A stretch of 64,000 bases of DNA from positions 2,542,001 through 2,606,000 of the forward strand of contig NZ_JAUSYY010000001.1 in NCBI RefSeq assembly GCF_030817175.1. Direction: 5' to 3'. Both the position numbers and the translations under genes were made by a program. The stretch is from Agromyces ramosus. Lineage in GTDB: Bacteria > Actinomycetota > Actinomycetes > Actinomycetales > Microbacteriaceae. Position 1 is the stretch's first letter, and each line of letters begins with the position of its first letter. Positions 8,780-16,993 of the stretch are shown here, piece after piece. Under the pieces are notes generated by a model, which did not search any database, had not been told where the DNA came from, and saw only the letters and a program-made list of their open reading frames with translations.

Positions 8780-10303
8780 ATGACCCGCACCCCGCTCACC
8801 ACGTCGCTCAACGGCTACGAGGTCTGGTTCCTCACCGGGAGCCAGCACCTCTACGGCGAAGAGACCCTGCGCCAAGTCGCCGCCCAGTCGCAGGCGATCG
8901 CGGCACAGCTCGGCGAGGCATCCGATGTGCCCGTTCGCATCGTGTGGAAGCCCGTGCTGACCGACTCCGACGCCATCCGCCGCATCGCCCTCGAGGCGAA
9001 CGCGGCCGACCACGTCATCGGCCTCATCGCGTGGATGCACACCTTCAGCCCCGCCAAGATGTGGATCGCCGGCCTCGACGCGCTGCAGAAGCCGCTCCTG
9101 CACCTGCACACGCAGGCGAACGTCGAGCTGCCGTGGGGCGACATCGACTTCGACTTCATGAACCTGAACCAGGCCGCGCACGGCGACCGTGAGTTCGGCT
9201 ACATCCAGACCCGCCTCGGCGTTCCCCGCAAGACCGTCGTCGGTCACGCGAGCGACCCGCGCGTCACGGCCGAGGTCGGCACGTGGCAGCGCGCCGCGGC
9301 CGGGCTTGCGGCATCCCGGAGCCTGAAGCTCGCCCGCTTCGGCGACAACATGCGCTTCGTCGCGGTCACCGAGGGCGACAAGACCGAGGCCGAGCTGCGC
9401 TTCGGCGTGCAGGTGAACACGTGGGGCGTCAACGAGCTGGCCGACGCCGTGCACGCGGCATCCGACGCGGACATCGACCTGCTCGTGGCCGAGTACGAGG
9501 AGACCTACGACGTCGTCGCCGAGCTGCGGAAAGGCGGCGAGCGGCACGACAGCCTCCGCTACGGCGCCGCGATCGAGCTGGGCCTGCGCTCGTTCCTCGA
9601 GGAGGGCGGCTTCGGTGCCTTCACGACGAGCTTCGAAGACCTCGGCGCGCTGCGTCAGCTGCCGGGCCTCGCCGTGCAGCGCCTGATGGCCGAGGGCTAC
9701 GGCTTCGGCGCCGAGGGCGACTGGAAGACCGCCGTGCTCGTGCGCGTCGCGAACGTCATGGGGGCCGGCCTGCCCGGCGGCGCCTCGCTCATGGAGGACT
9801 ACACCTACGACCTCACGCCCGGCGACGAGCTCATCCTCGGCGCGCACATGCTCGAGGTCTCGCCGTCGCTCACGACCGCGAAGCCGACCCTCGAGGTGCA
9901 CCCGCTCGGCATCGGCGGCAAGGAAGACCCCGTCCGCCTCGTCTTCACCGCCGACCCGGGCCCCGCCGTCGTCGTCGCGCTCAGCGACATGCGCGACCGG
10001 TTCCGCCTCACGGCGAACGTGGTCGAGAACGTCGCGCCGCGGCATCCGCTGCCGAACCTGCCAGTCGGACGCGCCGTGTGGAAGCCCGCTCCCGACTTCG
10101 CCACGAGTGCCGCTGCGTGGCTCACCGCGGGCGCCGCCCACCACACCGTCATGTCGACCGCCGTCGGCGTCGACGTGTTCCGCGACTTCGCCGACATGTC
10201 GAAGACCGAGCTGCTCGTCATCGACGAGCAGACCACCCTCCCCGACTTCCAGCGCGAAGTGCGCTGGAACCAGGCCTACTACCGCCTCGCGCAGGGGCTC
10301 TGA
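8780..10303 (+). CDS. araA: L-arabinose isomerase AraA (intact)
   Basis: Converts L-arabinose to L-ribulose in the cytoplasm, with a divalent metal. The 507-residue length matches the family. Active-site residues known from E. coli AraA are all in place: Glu 312 in GAEGDWK, Glu 339 in MEDYTYD, His 356 in [10 protein letters not shown], and the HH pair at 454-455 in AHHTVMST. The N-terminal [15 protein letters not shown] is diagnostic. Ribosome site GAAGGAC precedes the ATG. It is the only intact isomerase in the window, since the copy at 1576 keeps only the two ends. The LacI gene follows after 10 bases. Confidence 0.97.
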   Translation: MTRTPLTTSLNGYEVWFLTGSQHLYGEETLRQVAAQSQAIAAQLGEASDVPVRIVWKPVLTDSDAIRRIALEANAADHVIGLIAWMHTFSPAKMWIAGLDALQKPLLHLHTQANVELPWGDIDFDFMNLNQAAHGDREFGYIQTRLGVPRKTVVGHASDPRVTAEVGTWQRAAAGLAASRSLKLARFGDNMRFVAVTEGDKTEAELRFGVQVNTWGVNELADAVHAASDADIDLLVAEYEETYDVVAELRKGGERHDSLRYGAAIELGLRSFLEEGGFGAFTTSFEDLGALRQLPGLAVQRLMAEGYGFGAEGDWKTAVLVRVANVMGAGLPGGASLMEDYTYDLTPGDELILGAHMLEVSPSLTTAKPTLEVHPLGIGGKEDPVRLVFTADPGPAVVVALSDMRDRFRLTANVVENVAPRHPLPNLPVGRAVWKPAPDFATSAAAWLTAGAAHHTVMSTAVGVDVFRDFADMSKTELLVIDEQTTLPDFQREVRWNQAYYRLAQGL

Positions 10304-10313
10304 GCGAGGCCGC

Positions 10314-11471
10314 ATGAGCGCGACGGATGCCCCGGGCGGGCCAAACGAGTCCGCCCAGGCGTCGGGCGCGCCGCCGCAGCCGCAGCACGCCGACGAGGCG
10401 ACGGACGCGACGGAGGGGGCAGGCGGGACGGCCGTGCCCCTCGAGGCTCCCGATGTCGGGGAGCCCGCCGGCGTCCCCACCATGTTCGACGTCGCCCGCC
10501 GGGCCGGCGTCTCGCACCAGACCGTGTCGCGCGTGCTCAACGACCTCACCGGCGTGGCCGCGTCAACGAGGCTGCGCGTGGAGCAGGCGATCGCCGAGCT
10601 CAACTACACGCCATCGCCGACCGCCCGGGCGATGGCCCGGCGTCGTTCGGGCTCGATCGGACTCATCCAGGCGGGGCGCCCCGACTACGGGCCGTCGAAC
10701 GCCGCCCTCGGCTTCAACGAGGCGGCGCACTCGGCCGGGTACACCGTGACGCAGGCGAGCATGCGCTCGCTGGACTCCGACGTGCTGCGCCAGGCCGTGC
10801 ACCGCCTCGCGCTCCAGCGCGTCGAGGCGATCGTGCTCATCTCGGGCGAGCGCGAGGGTGTCGGCGTCCTGGCGGGCATCGATGCGGGCGTGCCGCTCGT
10901 GGTCGTCGCGTCGGAGCCGGCTCCGGGCCTGCACCGCGTGTCGATCGATCAGTACGCGGGCGCGCGCCTCGCGACCGAGCACCTCCTCGCGCTCGGGCAC
11001 CGCGAGATCCGCCATGTCACCGGGCCGGACGACTCGATGGATGCCGCGGAGCGCCGCCGCGGCTGGGCCGATGCGATGCGCGCCCACGGTCTCGACGCGC
11101 CGGCGCCGATCATGGGGGACTGGCTCGCCGCGTCGGGCGACTCCGCCGGACGCGCGATCCTCGCCGGCGACGGTGCCGCGACGGCGGTGTTCGTCGCGAA
11201 CGACCAGATGTCGCTGGGATTCCTGCACGCCTGCCATGACCGCGGCGTGCGCGTGCCCGACGACCTCAGCGTCATCGGCTTCGACGACATCCCCGAGGCC
11301 GCCTACTTCACGCCGCCGCTCACGACCATGCGTCAGGACTTCGACTCCCTCGGTCGCGACATCATGGCCACCGTCCTCGATGTGCTGCGCGATGAGCCGG
11401 ATGCCCCCGACCGCACGTCGCGGGTCCCCGACGTGGTCGTGAGGGCGAGCACGGCGGCGCCGCGACGCTGA
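10314..11471 (+). CDS. LacI-family transcriptional regulator of the second arabinose operon
   Basis: Repressor-type regulator of 385 residues. After a hydrophilic Pro/Ala/Glu-rich extension of about 55 residues comes the helix-turn-helix TMFDVARRAGVSHQTVSRVL, followed by a hinge helix and a sugar-binding domain ending in VIGFDDIPEAAYFTPPLTTM. The ATG at 10314 is the first in frame after araA; an ATG just before FDVARRAG would give the usual family length of about 330 and may be the real start. Co-transcription with araA and the paired GTTAGCGCTAAC operators at the head of the operon suggest autoregulation in response to arabinose. Confidence 0.9.
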   Translation: MSATDAPGGPNESAQASGAPPQPQHADEATDATEGAGGTAVPLEAPDVGEPAGVPTMFDVARRAGVSHQTVSRVLNDLTGVAASTRLRVEQAIAELNYTPSPTARAMARRRSGSIGLIQAGRPDYGPSNAALGFNEAAHSAGYTVTQASMRSLDSDVLRQAVHRLALQRVEAIVLISGEREGVGVLAGIDAGVPLVVVASEPAPGLHRVSIDQYAGARLATEHLLALGHREIRHVTGPDDSMDAAERRRGWADAMRAHGLDAPAPIMGDWLAASGDSAGRAILAGDGAATAVFVANDQMSLGFLHACHDRGVRVPDDLSVIGFDDIPEAAYFTPPLTTMRQDFDSLGRDIMATVLDVLRDEPDAPDRTSRVPDVVVRASTAAPRR

Positions 11472-11721
11472 GGTCATTCGGCCCCCGGATCCGCTCAGAA
11501 TCTCACCCTCGACCCGTGCGAACCGATGCGCATGCTCTACCAGGGCGTAGCCCACACGGCAGAAGGGGCATCGAGTCAGCACAACTCGATGCCCCGTGGC
11601 TGCGGTCTGGCTCGACACGGTGTACTCGACCGTGAAGTCACTGTCGGCAGACGGGCGCATGGTTCTCTTTGCAGTCGCCATTGAGGGAGGGGGGCGGACG
11701 AGGAACGGCAGGCCGCGAGAA
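11472..11721. other. Gene-free gap with an 11-bp stem-loop
   Basis: No convincing gene. GGGGCATCGAG at 11565-11575 pairs perfectly with 11585-11595 around a 9-base loop, a possible terminator for the preceding LacI gene although no T-run follows. On the minus strand the interval from about 11681 to 11500 reads as a short protein-like stretch containing RCPFCRVGYALVEHAHRF, but the frame runs on into the LacI gene with no stop of its own, so it may be a gene fragment. Confidence 0.4.
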
Positions 11722-11735
11722 TGTTACCGGACACA
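11722..11735 (+). promoter_or_regulatory. Upstream operator of the WxL/GH43 cluster
   Basis: TGTTACCGGACACA matches the TGTTnCCGGnAACA pattern at most positions. It lies 98 bases before the second, better site at 11820, a spacing compatible with repressor looping. Confidence 0.45.
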
Positions 11736-11819
11736 TTGCCGGAAAACCAAGGATCTGAGACGAAGTGCCCGTCTGTCGAATGTGCTGGCGAGACTTCGCG
11801 ACTCTGTGCTACGGTCTGG

Positions 11820-11833
11820 CGTTACCGGTAACA
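11820..11833 (+). promoter_or_regulatory. Main operator of the WxL/GH43 cluster
   Basis: CGTTACCGGTAACA contains the perfect 12-base palindrome GTTACCGGTAAC, typical of LacI-family operators. It is the same type as the two sites before the substrate-binding gene at 22708. The LacI protein encoded at 19948 lies between the two targets and is the best candidate binder. Confidence 0.7.
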
Positions 11834-11888
11834 AACGCATGATCGCCGGATTCGCCGCCACCGAAGTCGTAGGCCCGAGGAGCTGTCA

Positions 11889-12149
11889 ATGTCGACGCAC
11901 GCTGCCACACCGCAACGTGCGTTCTCGACCCGTGAGGCACTCCTCATCGACCGATGCAGTCCAGTCGGCCTGCATCCCCACGCTGTTCCCGCCGACATGG
12001 CGGGACGACGCACGGCTCCCCCCGGAGTCGCGCGCGGCAAGGACGCCGGCCCCGGTCGCGCTCCGAGCCTGAAAGCGAACGTGTCAGCATCCTGGCTGCA
12101 CGCCGATTCGGTTCGGCCGACGCCGTCCGAGGAACTGGAGAAATCATGA
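11889..12149 (+). CDS. Doubtful 86-codon frame upstream of the WxL-like gene
   Basis: ATG preceded at a distance by GAGGAG; the stop overlaps the next start (ATGA at 12146-12149), which is the arrangement of real coupled genes in this window. The composition (Arg/Pro/Ala-rich, no recognisable domain) is unlike a real protein, and the interval may simply be a long 5' leader after the operator at 11820. Confidence 0.25.
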   Translation: MSTHAATPQRAFSTREALLIDRCSPVGLHPHAVPADMAGRRTAPPGVARGKDAGPGRAPSLKANVSASWLHADSVRPTPSEELEKS

Positions 12150-12775
12150 TCAGCAAAGGTGCTGCGGCGCGCTGCGCCGCGGGCGTGCTCGGCGGGCTCA
12201 TGCTCGTCGGAGTCGGAACGGCGGCGTTCGCCGCCTATCCCGACCCCGAAGGCAGCTCGGGCGTCGATGTGCGGGTCGACATCGCCGAGGTGCAGAACGG
12301 TGCCCTGAGCCTGACGGTGGAGAACACCGAGACGGCACTGACCGAGACCGGCTCGACGGCGGAATACCGCCAGTTCACCGGCGCCCTGCCGAACGTCACC
12401 GTCACCGACACGCGCACCGAGGTGCCCTCGGGCGTCTTCTGGTACGTGACGGGCCAGGCGAGCGACTTCGTGGGTGCGGCAGGTCAGCCGTCGATCACCC
12501 CCGATCACCTCGGCTGGTCGCCCGCGCTCGTGACCACGGGCAACGGCGAGGTCGCCGCGGGCGACGAGGTGAAGACGTCGCTCGATGCGGCGCCGAACAA
12601 CGTCGGCCTGACCGGCGAGGAACTGCTTGCCCTCTCGCTCGACTCCGCGAGCTCGACCGCGGCTTCCGGCCAGTGGACGGCCGGCGCGACCCTCGTGCTG
12701 AAGACGCCGGTCGACGTCGCTCCGGGTGGCTATGCGTCGCTGCTGACGCTGTCGCTGTTCGAAGACGCGCTCTGA
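12146..12775 (+). CDS. Secreted WxL-like surface protein
   Basis: Protein of 209 residues with a clear signal peptide (hydrophobic stretch GVLGGLMLVGVGTAAFA, cleavage near 31). The mature part is a beta-rich domain with VDVRVDIAEVQNGALSLTV near its start and a final DVAPGGYASLLTLSLFEDAL, the layout of WxL-type cell-surface domains (final strand after a PGGY turn), although the literal Trp-x-Leu is not preserved. It is followed by a DUF916-like membrane protein, the known partner arrangement of WxL systems in Gram-positive bacteria. Expected location is the cell wall surface. Association with the GH43 enzymes downstream suggests a role in polysaccharide attachment or enzyme display. Confidence 0.6.
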   Translation: MISKGAAARCAAGVLGGLMLVGVGTAAFAAYPDPEGSSGVDVRVDIAEVQNGALSLTVENTETALTETGSTAEYRQFTGALPNVTVTDTRTEVPSGVFWYVTGQASDFVGAAGQPSITPDHLGWSPALVTTGNGEVAAGDEVKTSLDAAPNNVGLTGEELLALSLDSASSTAASGQWTAGATLVLKTPVDVAPGGYASLLTLSLFEDAL

Positions 12776-12861
12776 CCCGGCTCCACCGGCGGTCGGGTCG
12801 GCGCGACATCGCCGACCCGACCCCACCTGCACCGACCGCACCCCTTCGACCAGGACTTGCC

Positions 12862-13905
12862 GTGAACAGAACTCGTCTCCGCACCGCGCTCGCCGCACTC
12901 GCGACCCTCGCCGGTGTCGCCGCACTCACGGTGACCGCGACCCCCGCTGGGGCCGATGAGGCCGCGGCGGTGTCGTGGTCGGTCACGCCGGCCGATGCAT
13001 CCGGGCCCGACGGCCGAGTGGCCATCGAGCATTCGCTCGACGCGGGTGCGACGATCGACGATCATTTCGCGGTGCGCAACCTCGGCACCGAGGCGGTCTC
13101 GTTCCGGGTCGCGGCCGCCGACGGCTTCTACACCCGCAACGGGCGCTTCGACATGCTGCCGTCGGATCAGGAGTCGGTGGACGCCGGCACCTGGATCGCC
13201 CTGCCCGAGAGTGTCACGGTGGAACCCGGCGGCACCGTCGTCGTTCCCTTCACGATCTCGGTTCCCGAGAACGTGGAGCCCGGCGATCACGCCGCCGGCA
13301 TCGCCGCCTCGGTGCTGTCGCTCAAACAGGGCGAGGGCGCAGAGGTCGGTGTGGAGAGCCGCGTGGGATTCCGTGTGATGACCCGCGTCACGGGCGAGCT
13401 CGCCCCGGCGTTCTCGGCTCAGAACGTGCGCGCCGACTACCGCACCTCGTGGAATCCGTTCGAACCCGGCCGCATCGATGTCTCGTTCGACGTGGTCAAC
13501 GAGGGCAACACGCGTCTCGAGGTGGGCGGGGTGCTCGCTCTCGCCGGGCAGCAGGTTCCGTTCCCTGATGAGAGCGCGGGCGGGCAGGAGATCCTGCCGG
13601 AGGAGCGTCACACTCTCTCGCTCGTCGTCGACCAGGTGTGGCCGCTGTTCGCCTTCCCGGGCGAGATCGCACTCGCACCATCCGTCACCACTGCCGACGG
13701 CCAGTCGACCGAGGTCGTGCCTGCGGCCACACCACTGTTCATCTGGGCGATTCCGTGGCCGCAACTGCTGGTGCTCGCCGGACTCACCCTCATCGCCATG
13801 GCACTGCTCTGGCGCCGCAACCGCTCGACCCGTCGCATCGAAGAACTGGTCAGGCAGGCCCGCGAAGCAGGTCGTCGCGACGCGGTTCCCGAGCGCGCGG
13901 CATGA
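12862..13905 (+). CDS. DUF916-like (WxL-interacting) membrane-anchored surface protein
   Basis: Protein of 347 residues: signal peptide (1-31, ending TPAGA), a beta-sandwich of the DUF916 peptidoglycan-binding type beginning SWSVTPADASGPDGR with the typical FAVRNLGTEAVSF and VPFTISVPENVEPGDHAAGI blocks, a second beta domain (NVRADYRTSWNPF onward), a transmembrane helix at about 296-318, and a basic cytoplasmic tail. This is the architecture of WxL-interacting proteins. GTG at 12862 gives the signal peptide; the ribosome site (AGGAC) is modest. It lies 86 bases after the WxL-like gene and just before the first GH43 gene. Confidence 0.75.
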   Translation: MNRTRLRTALAALATLAGVAALTVTATPAGADEAAAVSWSVTPADASGPDGRVAIEHSLDAGATIDDHFAVRNLGTEAVSFRVAAADGFYTRNGRFDMLPSDQESVDAGTWIALPESVTVEPGGTVVVPFTISVPENVEPGDHAAGIAASVLSLKQGEGAEVGVESRVGFRVMTRVTGELAPAFSAQNVRADYRTSWNPFEPGRIDVSFDVVNEGNTRLEVGGVLALAGQQVPFPDESAGGQEILPEERHTLSLVVDQVWPLFAFPGEIALAPSVTTADGQSTEVVPAATPLFIWAIPWPQLLVLAGLTLIAMALLWRRNRSTRRIEELVRQAREAGRRDAVPERAA

Positions 13906-13946
13906 ACTGAACGGTCTTTTCTCGCTGACGCATCAAAGGAGAACGC

Positions 13947-16880
13947 GTGTTCCAAACGAAGTTCGCACTCAGGTCGGTTTCACTCGCCACCGCGGCGCTG
14001 CTGGCCAGCGTCGGCCTCTTCGCGACGACGAGCGTCGCGCAGGCCGCCGACGAGTGGAACCCCGAGTCGTCGTATACGACGACGGACAACGGCGACGGTA
14101 CCTACTCGGTTCCGCAGCTGAACGCCGACGTGCCCGATGTGAGCGTCGACCGCGTGCCTGCGTCGGAGAACGACGAGGGCCGCGACATCTACTACATGAT
14201 CAGCACCACGATGCAGCTGAGCCCCGGCGCTCCGATCATGAAGTCGTACGACCTCGTGAACTGGGAGATTGTGAACTACGCGTTCGACCGGCTCAGCATC
14301 AGCGACGCGTACTCGTTGCGCAACGGATCGAACTCCTACGGGCAAGGCCAGTGGGCGTCCTCCTTGCGGTACCACGACGGTACCTTCTACGTGCTCGTCA
14401 ACTCCCTGAACCTCGGTGGCGCCTACATCTACCGCACCGACGACATCGAGAACGGCGCATGGACGAGGACGGCGCTCGGCCGGAGCCTTCACGATCCGTC
14501 GCTGTTCTTTGACGACGCCAACGGTGGAACCCCATACATCATCTACGGCGGCGTCAGTGCGGTGCGGCTGAACCCGACCCTGACCGCGATCGAGCAGGAC
14601 TATCCGAACTTCATCCAGCGCAGCGACTACGCGAGCCAACCATATGTCGGCAGCAGCGGGCTCTTCGAGGGCGCCCAGGCGTTCTACATCGACGGGTACT
14701 ACTACGTCGTGATGATCACCTGGCCGAGCAGCGGTCGCCAGGTCGCCATGTTCCGGTCGACCGAGCTGCTGGGCCGCCTCGCCGGTTCCCCGACGCCCTA
14801 TGAGTCTCGCGGCGTCCTGAACTCGAACGGATTCGCGCAGGGCAGCCTGGTGCCGATCGCCGACGACGACGGTACGGACGACTGGCATGGCTTCTTCTTC
14901 CGCGACACGTTCCCGATCGGTCGTATTCCGGCGTTGATCCCGGCGACCTGGAGCGACGGATGGCCCACGTTCGGCAACAACGGCGCGGTGCCGGTCAACG
15001 GAGTCTTCGAGAAGCCGATCGAGCTCACGCCGGAGCAGGAGCGCTTCGAGCGGCTCAAGAGCATCGTCGGCTCGGACGAGTTCGACAACGATGCGCCGCA
15101 TCGGTCGTACCAAGACGAACAGTGGACGATCCCCACGCCCCCGGTGCTCGACCAGTCGCTGATCGGCGTCGAACTGTTCGGCAATCCTGGTGCCGAGTCC
15201 GGAACCACCGGCGGATGGATGGTCAACGACACCGCGACCCTCTCGACGACGACCGATGCGCGCACCGGCTCGTCGGCCATCGCGGTCACCGGGCGGACCA
15301 CCACCGGATCAGGGCCGGCGCAGAGCGTCACCGGCAAGGTGCAGCACGGCGTCACGTATGACGTCTCCGCGTGGGTCAAGTACGAGAACCCTGCCAGCCC
15401 TGCGACCAAGCAGTTCTACATCACCGCTCGCTACGGCGGCAGCAGCACGACCTACACCAACCTGTCTTCCGCGACCACATTGACGCGTGGGAGCTGGGGC
15501 AAGGTGTCGGGAACCTTCACGATCCCGGCGTCGCAGGCTCTTTCCGACGTGCGCATCTTCATCGAGACGCCGTGGACGAGTACGCCGTCGTCCGCGCCCG
15601 ACACTCACCTGATGGACTTCAAGGTCGACGATGCGTCGCTGATCGGGCGCCCGGTCACCACGGAGGTCGCTCATCCCGACGAAGTCGCCCCGAACGGGTC
15701 GAACCTCGACCTCGTCTGGGAGTGGAATCACGCGCCCGACAACCGCTACTGGTCGCTCACCGATCGGGACGGGTGGTTGCGCATGACGACCGGCAAGGTC
15801 GTGACCGGGGCGTACTCGCACCGCAACGCGGGCGGTGAACTCACCTGGCTCGAGGAGGCGCGCAACACGCTGTCGCAACGCACTTTCGGACCGCGGCAGT
15901 CGGTTGAGACCAAGCTCGACATCTCCGGGATGAAGGACGGGGACGTTGCCGGCCTCGCTGCGTACAACCGTGATTTCTCGTACGTCGCGGTGAAGCGCGT
16001 GAACGGCACGAACACGGTGGGCGTCGTCCATCGCGGGCAGCCCTTCGCCTCGTCCATCGACCAGGCGGCGATCGAGAGCTTCCTGCCGGGCCGGACGGCC
16101 GCACTCGACAACGCCTCGGAGGTCCACCTCAAGGCGGATCTGGACTTCGCCCGGACTCCGGGCCAGCTCTTCACGACCTTCTCCTACAGTCTCGACGGGA
16201 TCGAATGGACCACGTTCGGCGACGCCGTCGGGCCGCTCCGGCTCGACGGAGGGCTGACGCACTTCATGGGACACCGGGTCGGACTGTTCAACTACGCGAC
16301 ACAGCAGGCCGGCGGCCACGTCGACTTCGACCGCTTCCTGCTGAGCGACACGCTGACATCGCAGAACCAGCCACTCGACGAGGGCGAGCTGGACGCCGCG
16401 ATCGCACACGCCGAGGCACTCGATTCCAATGACTACCCCGTCGAGGAATGGGCGGCGATGCTCGATGCGCTCGCCGAAGCACGAACGGTCGCGGCCGCAG
16501 CAGTCGGAACGCAGAACCAGATCGACGCCCCCGAGCGCGCGCTGAGCTACCACCTGGCCCGCCTCGGAACGCTGAAGGCGCCCTCGCCGTCTCTCGATGT
16601 CGAGCTGACAGCCGGCACCCGTTGCGTGGCCGGAAAGGCGGTCATCACGGTGCACGCGACCAACGCGGAGGAGGTGCCGATCTCGATCGCCTTCGAGACG
16701 CCGTACGGCAGCAAGTCCTTCGCGTCGATCGCCCCCGGCAAGAACGCGGTGCATGCGTTCACGACCCGCCTGCCGAGCGTGCCCGCGGGAGCGGCATCCG
16801 CTCAGTTCTCGGCGACCATCGACGGGGAATCCGTCTCGATGGAGAGCGAGGCCGGGTACCCGGCCCGCGCGTGCAATTGA
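13947..16880 (+). CDS. Secreted multidomain GH43 glycoside hydrolase with internal carbohydrate-binding module
   Basis: Secreted enzyme of 977 residues predicted to remove arabinose or xylose units from plant polymers. Order: signal peptide (1-33), five-bladed GH43 catalytic domain (about 60-390) with candidate acidic residues in PDVSVDR, LHDPSLFF and FEGAQAF, a CBM4/9/22-like module (about 411-566, starting FGNPGAESGTTGGW), a GH43 C-terminal beta-sandwich (about 580-815, DLVWEWNHAPDNRYW), a helical linker, and a C-terminal domain of about 95 residues with two cysteines (AGTRCVAGKA ... ARACN). The module is placed between catalytic domain and sandwich, which are normally adjacent. GTG start follows AAGGAG. 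The substrate is inferred from context. Confidence 0.88.
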   Translation: MFQTKFALRSVSLATAALLASVGLFATTSVAQAADEWNPESSYTTTDNGDGTYSVPQLNADVPDVSVDRVPASENDEGRDIYYMISTTMQLSPGAPIMKSYDLVNWEIVNYAFDRLSISDAYSLRNGSNSYGQGQWASSLRYHDGTFYVLVNSLNLGGAYIYRTDDIENGAWTRTALGRSLHDPSLFFDDANGGTPYIIYGGVSAVRLNPTLTAIEQDYPNFIQRSDYASQPYVGSSGLFEGAQAFYIDGYYYVVMITWPSSGRQVAMFRSTELLGRLAGSPTPYESRGVLNSNGFAQGSLVPIADDDGTDDWHGFFFRDTFPIGRIPALIPATWSDGWPTFGNNGAVPVNGVFEKPIELTPEQERFERLKSIVGSDEFDNDAPHRSYQDEQWTIPTPPVLDQSLIGVELFGNPGAESGTTGGWMVNDTATLSTTTDARTGSSAIAVTGRTTTGSGPAQSVTGKVQHGVTYDVSAWVKYENPASPATKQFYITARYGGSSTTYTNLSSATTLTRGSWGKVSGTFTIPASQALSDVRIFIETPWTSTPSSAPDTHLMDFKVDDASLIGRPVTTEVAHPDEVAPNGSNLDLVWEWNHAPDNRYWSLTDRDGWLRMTTGKVVTGAYSHRNAGGELTWLEEARNTLSQRTFGPRQSVETKLDISGMKDGDVAGLAAYNRDFSYVAVKRVNGTNTVGVVHRGQPFASSIDQAAIESFLPGRTAALDNASEVHLKADLDFARTPGQLFTTFSYSLDGIEWTTFGDAVGPLRLDGGLTHFMGHRVGLFNYATQQAGGHVDFDRFLLSDTLTSQNQPLDEGELDAAIAHAEALDSNDYPVEEWAAMLDALAEARTVAAAAVGTQNQIDAPERALSYHLARLGTLKAPSPSLDVELTAGTRCVAGKAVITVHATNAEEVPISIAFETPYGSKSFASIAPGKNAVHAFTTRLPSVPAGAASAQFSATIDGESVSMESEAGYPARACN

Positions 16881-16925
16881 TCTGGGCGGTCGGACCCGGT
16901 GGCCCCGGGTCCGTGCCGCTCGGAA

Positions 16926-16955
16926 CCCGGTCCCGAGGCTGACCTCGGGACCGGG
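16926..16955 (+). terminator. Strong hairpin between the two GH43 genes
   Basis: CCCGGTCCCGAGG (16926-16938) pairs perfectly with 16943-16955 around a CTGA loop: a 13-bp GC-rich stem with no T-run after it. It could be a terminator or an mRNA-stabilising structure between genes of one operon. Confidence 0.6.
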
Positions 16956-16993
16956 GCTCCAACGTCCCACGACACATCAATCAAGGAGGATTC

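Noticed and set aside
8333..10603. 756-codon minus-strand frame opposite araA
   Set aside because: Antisense of araA and neighbours; no protein-family blocks.
10563..11681. Minus-strand gene with CPFC and ALVEHAHRF near 11,500-11,681
   Set aside because: The short stretch is protein-like, but it has no stop before entering the antisense of the LacI gene; kept only as a note on the gap.
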